A stretch of 6,438 bases of DNA from Anaerolineales bacterium. Its GTDB lineage: Bacteria; Chloroflexota; Anaerolineae; Anaerolineales; E44-bin32. Positions 6,050 to 6,438 of the stretch are shown here, piece after piece (the stretch's first letter is position 1; each line of letters starts with the position of its first letter). The position numbers were made by a program, and so were the translations under genes. The stretch covers positions 1-6,438 of the forward strand of contig DAOWMX010000133.1 of assembly GCA_030642885.1 (NCBI GenBank), written 5' to 3'. A model generated the notes under the pieces. It saw nothing but the letters and a program-made list of their open reading frames with translations, was not told where the DNA came from and made no database searches.

Positions 6050-6282
6050 TGGATCTCTCTACCGTCGCACGTTGGGTTATTCTCGCTGGATTCGTAATTA
6101 TCATCCTCGGCATCGGCTTGTGGCTGGCAGGTCGTTTCGATCTCCCGCTTGGCCGTCTTCCAGGGGATATTCACATCGAAAGAGCTGGATTCTCATGCTT
6201 CATCCCTCTGGCAACCTCAATCATCCTGAGCCTGCTGCTTACATTAGCGCTCAATATCTTGCTTCGTTTCCTTAACCGGTAA
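6049..6282 (+). CDS. DUF2905 small two-pass membrane protein
   Basis: This 77-residue protein has two hydrophobic segments (about 9-28 and 50-73) joined by a short loop with FDLPLGRLPGDIHIE (30-44), the signature of DUF2905. The length is normal for the family. It should span the cytoplasmic membrane twice as a hairpin; its function is unknown. The ATG at 6049 is chosen because the family signature and length fit from there. Upstream extension in the same frame only runs through DNA coding for RuvB. A GAAGGA lies only 2 nt before the ATG, too close for a typical ribosome site, so reinitiation from the overlapping upstream stop is likely. Its position between ruvB and queA, which I recall from other Chloroflexota, suggests co-expression but does not reveal a shared function. 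Confidence 0.88.
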   Translation: MDLSTVARWVILAGFVIIILGIGLWLAGRFDLPLGRLPGDIHIERAGFSCFIPLATSIILSLLLTLALNILLRFLNR

Positions 6283-6285
6283 CCC

Positions 6286-6438
6286 GTGCGAACAACGGAT
6301 TTCGATTACTTCCTGCCTGAAGAGTGCATTGCCCAGAGGCCCGCGAAACCACGGGATAGCTCTCGCTTACTCGTGTTTAATCGAGATGATGATCATGTGG
6401 AACATCGGATTTTCCACCAGCTTCCCGACTATCTCAAC
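6286..6438 (+). CDS. queA: S-adenosylmethionine:tRNA ribosyltransferase-isomerase (QueA), N-terminal 51 residues, cut by the right edge
   Basis: QueA transfers and rearranges the ribose of S-adenosylmethionine onto the 7-aminomethyl-7-deazaguanine base in the tRNA anticodon, forming epoxyqueuosine. The visible N-terminus aligns closely with the family: TDFDYFLPEECIAQRP (residues 4-19), RDSSRLLVF (23-31) and HRIFHQLPDYL (40-50), matching the E. coli TDF...LPE..IA..P...R..CRLL pattern. The start is GTG at 6286, three nt after the DUF2905 stop. No good ribosome site is visible, so translational coupling is likely. The rest of the gene, including most of the active site, lies beyond the window. 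Confidence 0.95.
   Translation, partial: MRTTDFDYFLPEECIAQRPAKPRDSSRLLVFNRDDDHVEHRIFHQLPDYLN

Noticed and set aside
1..6438. CRISPR array, insertion sequence, toxin-antitoxin pair, tRNA or rRNA gene
   Set aside because: I saw no regularly spaced direct repeats, transposase motifs, terminal repeats or structural RNA signatures in the window.

Overview
The window looks like a stretch of core bacterial chromosome, most likely from a member of the Chloroflexota near Dehalococcoidia/SAR202. I infer this from gene order and protein style: an RpoC with a long charged insertion after its zinc finger, and the order ruvB - DUF2905 small membrane protein - queA. The sequence alone does not prove the assignment. 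I see no mobile elements, CRISPR array, tRNA or rRNA.

Left part (minus strand). The first 2053 bases hold the N-terminal half of rpoC (RNA polymerase beta' subunit), running off the left edge. It includes the four-cysteine zinc-binding site and the NADFDGD catalytic loop. The gene has its own near-perfect sigma-70-type promoter (TTGACA - 16 nt - TATAAT) and a leader of about 160 nt with a strong hairpin that could act as an attenuator. The gene upstream is not rpoB but an unrecognised coiled-coil/HEAT-like protein on the same strand, with its own promoter and a leader containing two inverted repeats.

Middle part. A divergent intergenic region of about 340 bp separates the HEAT-like gene from a plus-strand gene for a DUF4332 helix-hairpin-helix protein. 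Each direction has a clear promoter. A repeated TAATGTTG(A/G)C element occurs in the region.

Right part (plus strand). A stand-alone NAD(P)H-hydrate epimerase (YjeF N-terminal domain; metabolite repair) is followed by a tightly packed ruvB (Holliday-junction helicase) - DUF2905 - queA (queuosine tRNA modification) group, with queA cut by the right edge. Coupling in this group is very tight. The ruvB stop overlaps the ATG of a six-codon mini-ORF, whose stop overlaps the ATG of the DUF2905 gene, and queA starts 3 nt after the DUF2905 stop.

The genes are mainly housekeeping ones: transcription, nucleotide-cofactor repair, recombination and tRNA modification. I did not find a convincing new multi-gene system. 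The most interesting points are regulatory (a separate rpoC promoter with a possible attenuator, a possibly leaderless ruvB, the mini-ORF bridge) and the unknown HEAT-like protein next to rpoC.
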